From Dictyophora rubrovolvata (lineage: Eukaryota; Basidiomycota; Agaricomycetes; Phallales; Phallaceae), in assembly GCA_029959195.1 (NCBI GenBank), contig CP114125.1:1488001-1552000 (forward strand): 64,000 nt of DNA. The letters run 5' to 3'. Numbering within the stretch: position 1 is the stretch's first letter; the number at the start of each line of letters is the position of its first letter. This document shows, in pieces, positions 59,552 to 64,000 of this stretch. Below the pieces are notes generated by a model. It had not been told where the DNA came from, searched no databases, and saw only the letters and a program-made list of their open reading frames with translations. The position numbers and the translations under genes are program-made.

Positions 59552-62183
59552 CTATTTCTCAGACTCAGGAAGATTATCGTAAATTGTGCAAAGCTCTTCC
59601 CATGCTGGATCAGGACGAACAGACTGTGGACCACTGCGTATGTCTGTTGGGTCTTCAGCGAACACAGCTGCCAGACCAGCCTCTGCAAACAGAAAATCAA
59701 TAATGATGCGCTCTTCTAATCTAATTGAATGAAATCAATTCGTACCCAAGTGCCAATCGATATGACAATGGAGGAACCAGGGTCCTGGATTATCCGTACG
59801 GAAACGGATTCGCATGGGGGCGTTGGGTGTACCCCCACTGGCAACTGTATCACGGCGAGGAGGGTTTACATAGTTGGGAGCACCGCCCGAAGCGGATTGG
59901 ATAACTGAGAAAGCATGACCACTAAAATAGATATATCAGAGAAAAGAGTCTTAGATGAAGCACAGGGATAAGTAAGCCATACTGCAAGTGGAAGGGATGT
60001 CCTGCTGGACCAATGAAAGCGACTTCGACGGTAGCATTGTAAGGCAGAGTCAAAGTATGTTCGTTCATACCGAACGTTTCACTGAGTGAGATTATGAATA
60101 ATTAGAATGAACACGTTTTAAAACTAAAGCACGGAAACGACTGAAACCCTACTTTTGATGGGTAAGAATATTCAGAAGAGTCGGCAGTGAGGGTGGTTGA
60201 TATTGAATATCGTTAATAACCTAAAAGGAAAACATATATTAGTACCAAAGACTCAGTAAATTAGACATGTTCTCTCAGAAACTTACCCAGACGTCGCCGT
60301 TCGACGTATTGGAACGAAAAGTGAAGTTGAAAAGATAATCAGGAGGCGTGTCGCCACCTGGTGCGCCAGGGTCGAATACGGGCTAAACCAATATGAGTGC
60401 CAAACGATAGGGGCACGTTTGATAATTGTCGATAAACGCACAATTAACCCGGTTTCTTTGAATTGAACTGGTCCCGAAGCAAATACTTGAGAGCTAGTCG
60501 GTTCGCCCGAAGAAGCACCAGCATAGTGGAGAACGGCAAACATATCTGAGCCATTGACTAATAATGCAAATCCCCCGTGAGCGAAATTGAACGGGGAGGT
60601 TAATTGGACTTGGCCAACTTACAACCGGGATTGGTTTTTGAGGTAGGAGACCCACCAATAGTTTGTTGAGCGCTGAACCCTGAAAAGAAGACATTTGCAG
60701 TTCTGTCACATATTCGAGTTTCTGATAAAAGAATTCTTACAATAGTTGTCGATAGATTGGTTTGCAGTTATCTGTCCTTGTTGTCAAAATATGTCACGAC
60801 ACAGACGTATCTATCGATACTTACAACAACGCTGTACCGCTGAGCTGGGAAAATTGGTAGGGAATCTACAACATAAGGATGGACAGGGATTCCTGTGGCA
60901 ACATAAAATTTAATGAACTGTAAAGCCGATGTAGTATCGAGGTACAGACCATCTGCTTCAATTACCGTCATGCGATGATTCTGTATTGAAACATTAAAGA
61001 CACCTGGATATCCACTCAGAATCCCTGTCAAATATAACCGAAGGGATTGTTCATGCTTACCTTCAGCGGAAACAGAAACAAGTCTCAAACGATACCGTTG
61101 GCCTTGGTCAACATTGATTCTTGTCCGCGGTACGAGCGATCCGTTGAAACGACCCGCTCCATTGATCAACCCTGAATCGGGTACAGGCTTGGGACCACCA
61201 GCAAACCATACATCTAAAATCGTAGATCGAATAACTGTATGATTGTGTTGTTGTTAGATCAGGTCCACTCACCCTCTAAGTTCAAAGCCGTATCATGGTA
61301 CCAATCTGACAACGTTATGACCCTGCAAAATTAGAATTAAAATCAAAATCGGAACGATTAAGCACAAAAGTCATACGTGGATGCATCGTCAACATCATAT
61401 AGATCTATATTAGGGTCATCGGGATCGTCTGAAACACACCAATAAGGAAATTGGTAAGGCGTTGAACAGAACTCACAAATTACTAGGGGACCTCTGATGC
61501 CGTCAACATATTGAGTGCTCAAATGACTGTGGTACCTATTTATTTGGTTATGATTAGAGAAAATACTGTAGTAAGAAACTACAAACCAATATGTGCCCGA
61601 CTGTTCTCCCGGGTCGATGAAATACGTGTACGAGTGACTGGTCACAGTCTGAGCTCAGTCGTTTTCCGAGTCATTGAATGGGACTATCCACTTACTTGGG
61701 GGAAATGGGACATTGAGTCACGAACGATGGTCCATCATTCCTAAAAAAAGTCACTGAGGGAAACAGGATTAAACACCGTGGTTGACTTACTCTGCATTGC
61801 GATGTTGGAACTGGAACAAACAATTTCAGTACTACTGAGCGAGGGGAATAGACTGTGCGACATACAATACCATGCCAATGCTGAATAAGATATGAGTTTA
61901 TGTTTAAAAGAGAACTTCGACAAAAACTTACAATGCTACTGCTTAAACGCATGGTCGGGTCAGTCAACTGATTGTCGACCGTAACATAAGCTGTATCTCC
62001 CTTGTTGAAGGAAAGTAGGGGGCCAGGATACTGATCGTTGACCAGTGCGGCACTTCGCGTAATGTTATCGGGGGCAATATCGCGATTAGCCAACGTCCAT
62101 TGGTGTGTGGCGACATCTGCTTCACTCAAGCCAGCAAGGCCCAGGAGAGCAAAAGGCAACAGCTTGAAAAACCTGAGGCGCAT
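59552..62183 (-). CDS. Laccase (multicopper oxidase), secreted
   Basis: More than ten exons. A signal peptide ([20 protein letters not shown]) starts at 62183. All four copper signatures are present: HWHGIFQ (about 61860), [12 protein letters not shown] (about 61530), HPFHLHGH (split by an intron near 59990) and HCHIDWH...EAGLAAVF (about 59680-59770). The axial position ten residues after the conserved Cys is Leu. It oxidises phenols and related compounds while reducing oxygen to water. Asn-x-Ser/Thr sites are visible (NITRS, FNGS). The region between domains 2 and 3 ([14 protein letters not shown], about 60610-60690) differs from the usual basidiomycete laccase sequence, but splices in phase. 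End at TAG 59552-59554. Confidence 0.92.
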
Positions 62184-64000
62184 TCTTCATGCAGCTCACA
62201 TATTTGGCTTGAATGGTGCTCTCTAAATAGACTTTCGATTAATCAAATCAATAAATTTCTCTCCTAACCGGCACGGGTCACTTGATTGGACCGAGTCAGC
62301 TGGTGGCATGAATGAATGAGCAGAGCATAGCGCCTTGGTGGACAAAGTCAACGAGCTTAACCCGAGTGAATTGATGATCAGATTTTAGCGTAGAGCAAGG
62401 GTTCGGGTTTGACTGCACGCCGGACAACTTTGAGTTGTGGGTATACTATTCACATGTGCAGCGCCAAGTGAACAAATCTGGCTCATTTATGCAAAACATT
62501 GACGTACTGAATCGAGATTATCAGCCTGGCTTTGAATGCGACGCCGCTTTTGCAGTGGATAAAAGAGGCTCCGGGCTTTTTCCCCCCGTTTGTATTTGGT
62601 GCGCCTATGGCCACACGGGTTGCGCGACCAGCCGAAATTTATTATAATAAGTAGCATCGGCAGATACCGCACCCAACAGCACCCTCCGCTATACTCATTA
62701 ATATCAATAAGATGTCTTCACTGTGGTACCCAAGTAGAATTAAAAGTTTCGGTGTTCCTGACTTTGATGTACCACAAACTCTAGCTGGATTCTGTTGAAG
62801 ACTCGGATAGACAGCGCCACTAAGTGCGAGCGCCTGTGTAGTTAGTCTTTTAGCTTAGTCACTCGCTCGCCTAAAGGTTCAAGCTTGTCAAGGCTTCGCC
62901 TTGAACTCTTTAGCTATATTCCGTTGCTCGTAATATAACCTATATTACTCTAGCTGTTGTTAGATTCCATCAAGACGCTAATTCCCAACTCGTTCTCCTG
63001 CAGAATCTCATTCAATAACCATATCATTCCGGTGCAGGACGACACCTGGTGATGAAAATGACCCCCTACATCCTAGCAACTCTGTCTTTAATTTCCCGTC
63101 CTTCTGTTTTGCCTACCCACCTACCTCTACCTCGGGCCCCCGTACTAGATCCAAATACGAGAACAGACCAAACACCCGTTCGAGTCTAAAACTATCTATT
63201 GTAGATGTTCAGCCTTGGCGGAAAGTGCTAGAACATGGCTGCAGACTCATGAGCTTGGACGATTGCACGTTGGAGTTACATTGTGGGGCATAGGTTATTA
63301 AACAGTGCGACAGTTCAGAAATGGCTATTATGCATACTTCTTTCTGTATTTGCGATGAATAATATGTATGGCTATCGATCTATAAGTGGCTATTTATAGG
63401 AAATAGTAAAACCAGGACGAGCTGGACGTGAAGGCAGTTACGAAATCGGAAATCGTGATTCGTTACGTTGTGGAACGGAATCGGCAGTGTGAATGTATCT
63501 ATCATACGGGACCGAGAACGGCTGCGACCTACAATATAGCTACACCACCTAATACCCATTGGTGAGATCGATGTTGAAGGTGTCGACCACGATATGACAA
63601 GCTCAAACTAATAGGAACTCGAAACCGACGATGACCCCGAATTCAGCGAATACATACGATGATAAATAGAACAGCTTTACCTTGTCGCTGCGGGGCCCAC
63701 TGCTTCAATGACATCTTGTGCAAAATTAAAATGATCTGAAAATTTGATGACTTCTTGGGTTTTTGTTGGACAACTTTGCATGGAATTCTGGCGCCGTGCG
63801 GTTTGTGAAGCCCGTTTTAAGTTATGTTATATTAATGCCAAGAAACCCTTGGAGGATTATAACATGCTGAATGTGTGCGCGTGTTGGACATTTAATTGGC
63901 TGAATGTGTACGCATGTCAATGAGCTATGGGTAGCGGTGACACGTCCGAACCTTTACTTTCCTAACACTGATAACGATGTTTGACCGTATTCTATACGAA
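62184..64000. other. Right end of the window, no supported gene
   Basis: The first 150 bases probably contain the laccase promoter. A possible solo LTR lies at about 62793-63040. Beyond that, only short frames are seen. Confidence 0.35.
62793..63040. mobile_element. Possible solo LTR of a retrotransposon (old, incomplete)
   Basis: The segment begins TGTTGAAGACTCGGATAGAC, has direct short repeats (AAGGTTCAAGCTTGTCAAGG with GCTTCGCCTTGAACTC), and ends before a stretch that could be a primer-binding region (CACCTGGTGATG). No coding part and no partner LTR are in the window. This is a fossil call by appearance only. Confidence 0.25.

Overview
This window looks like nuclear DNA of an agaricomycete (mushroom-forming) basidiomycete. 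Genes are dense, on both strands, and split by many short GT-AG introns, mostly 46-70 nt. The gene families are typical of that class: a class II-type laccase, an F-box protein, a NACHT-WD40 NLR, a kinase-like protein with an HRDACFLN loop, and large sets of single-pass membrane proteins. I saw no rRNA, tRNA, CRISPR array or bacterial-style operon.

Layout. 1-8.1 kb: the C-terminal end of a membrane protein, a small unknown gene, an F-box gene, a RUS1/DUF647 gene and a phytoene desaturase with a damaged-looking 5' half. 9.6-16.5 kb: two diverged tandem copies of a 3.3-3.5 kb block, each with a head-to-head pair (kinase-like gene on minus, PY-motif gene on plus). The plus-strand gene is whole only in the second copy. 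17.8-18.2 kb: a small putative zinc-finger gene. 19.9-33.3 kb: six paralogous single-pass membrane-protein genes or remnants (B to G) with a 402-bp MITE among them. 36.1-41.6 kb: a large C2-NACHT-WD40 NLR gene. 43.8-52.8 kb: three more membrane-protein copies (H, I, J) and two zinc-finger-like genes; the last 7.6 kb is a direct duplication of a [zinc-finger gene + membrane-protein gene] block. 53.7-55.9 kb: a RING-finger gene. 57-59.2 kb: a cytochrome P450. 59.5-62.2 kb: a laccase. 62.2-64 kb: apparently gene-free, with a possible solo LTR.

The main signal is the family of about ten paralogous membrane proteins at 2-52833. Intact members have a two-module galactose-binding-like ectodomain, one transmembrane helix, a basic stop-transfer patch and a variable cytoplasmic region. 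They end in a separately encoded tail exon of form HADSGVRLGR...SKDRLPPxYT. The tail carries a PPxY motif, the kind bound by WW domains of Rsp5/NEDD4 ubiquitin ligases. The tail is recognisable in every copy, even where the ectodomain or helix has decayed, one copy has a different ectodomain, and several copies carry stops or frameshifts. An NLR sits inside the array. Together this resembles a fast-evolving cell-surface recognition or allorecognition region, but that is inference from architecture only.
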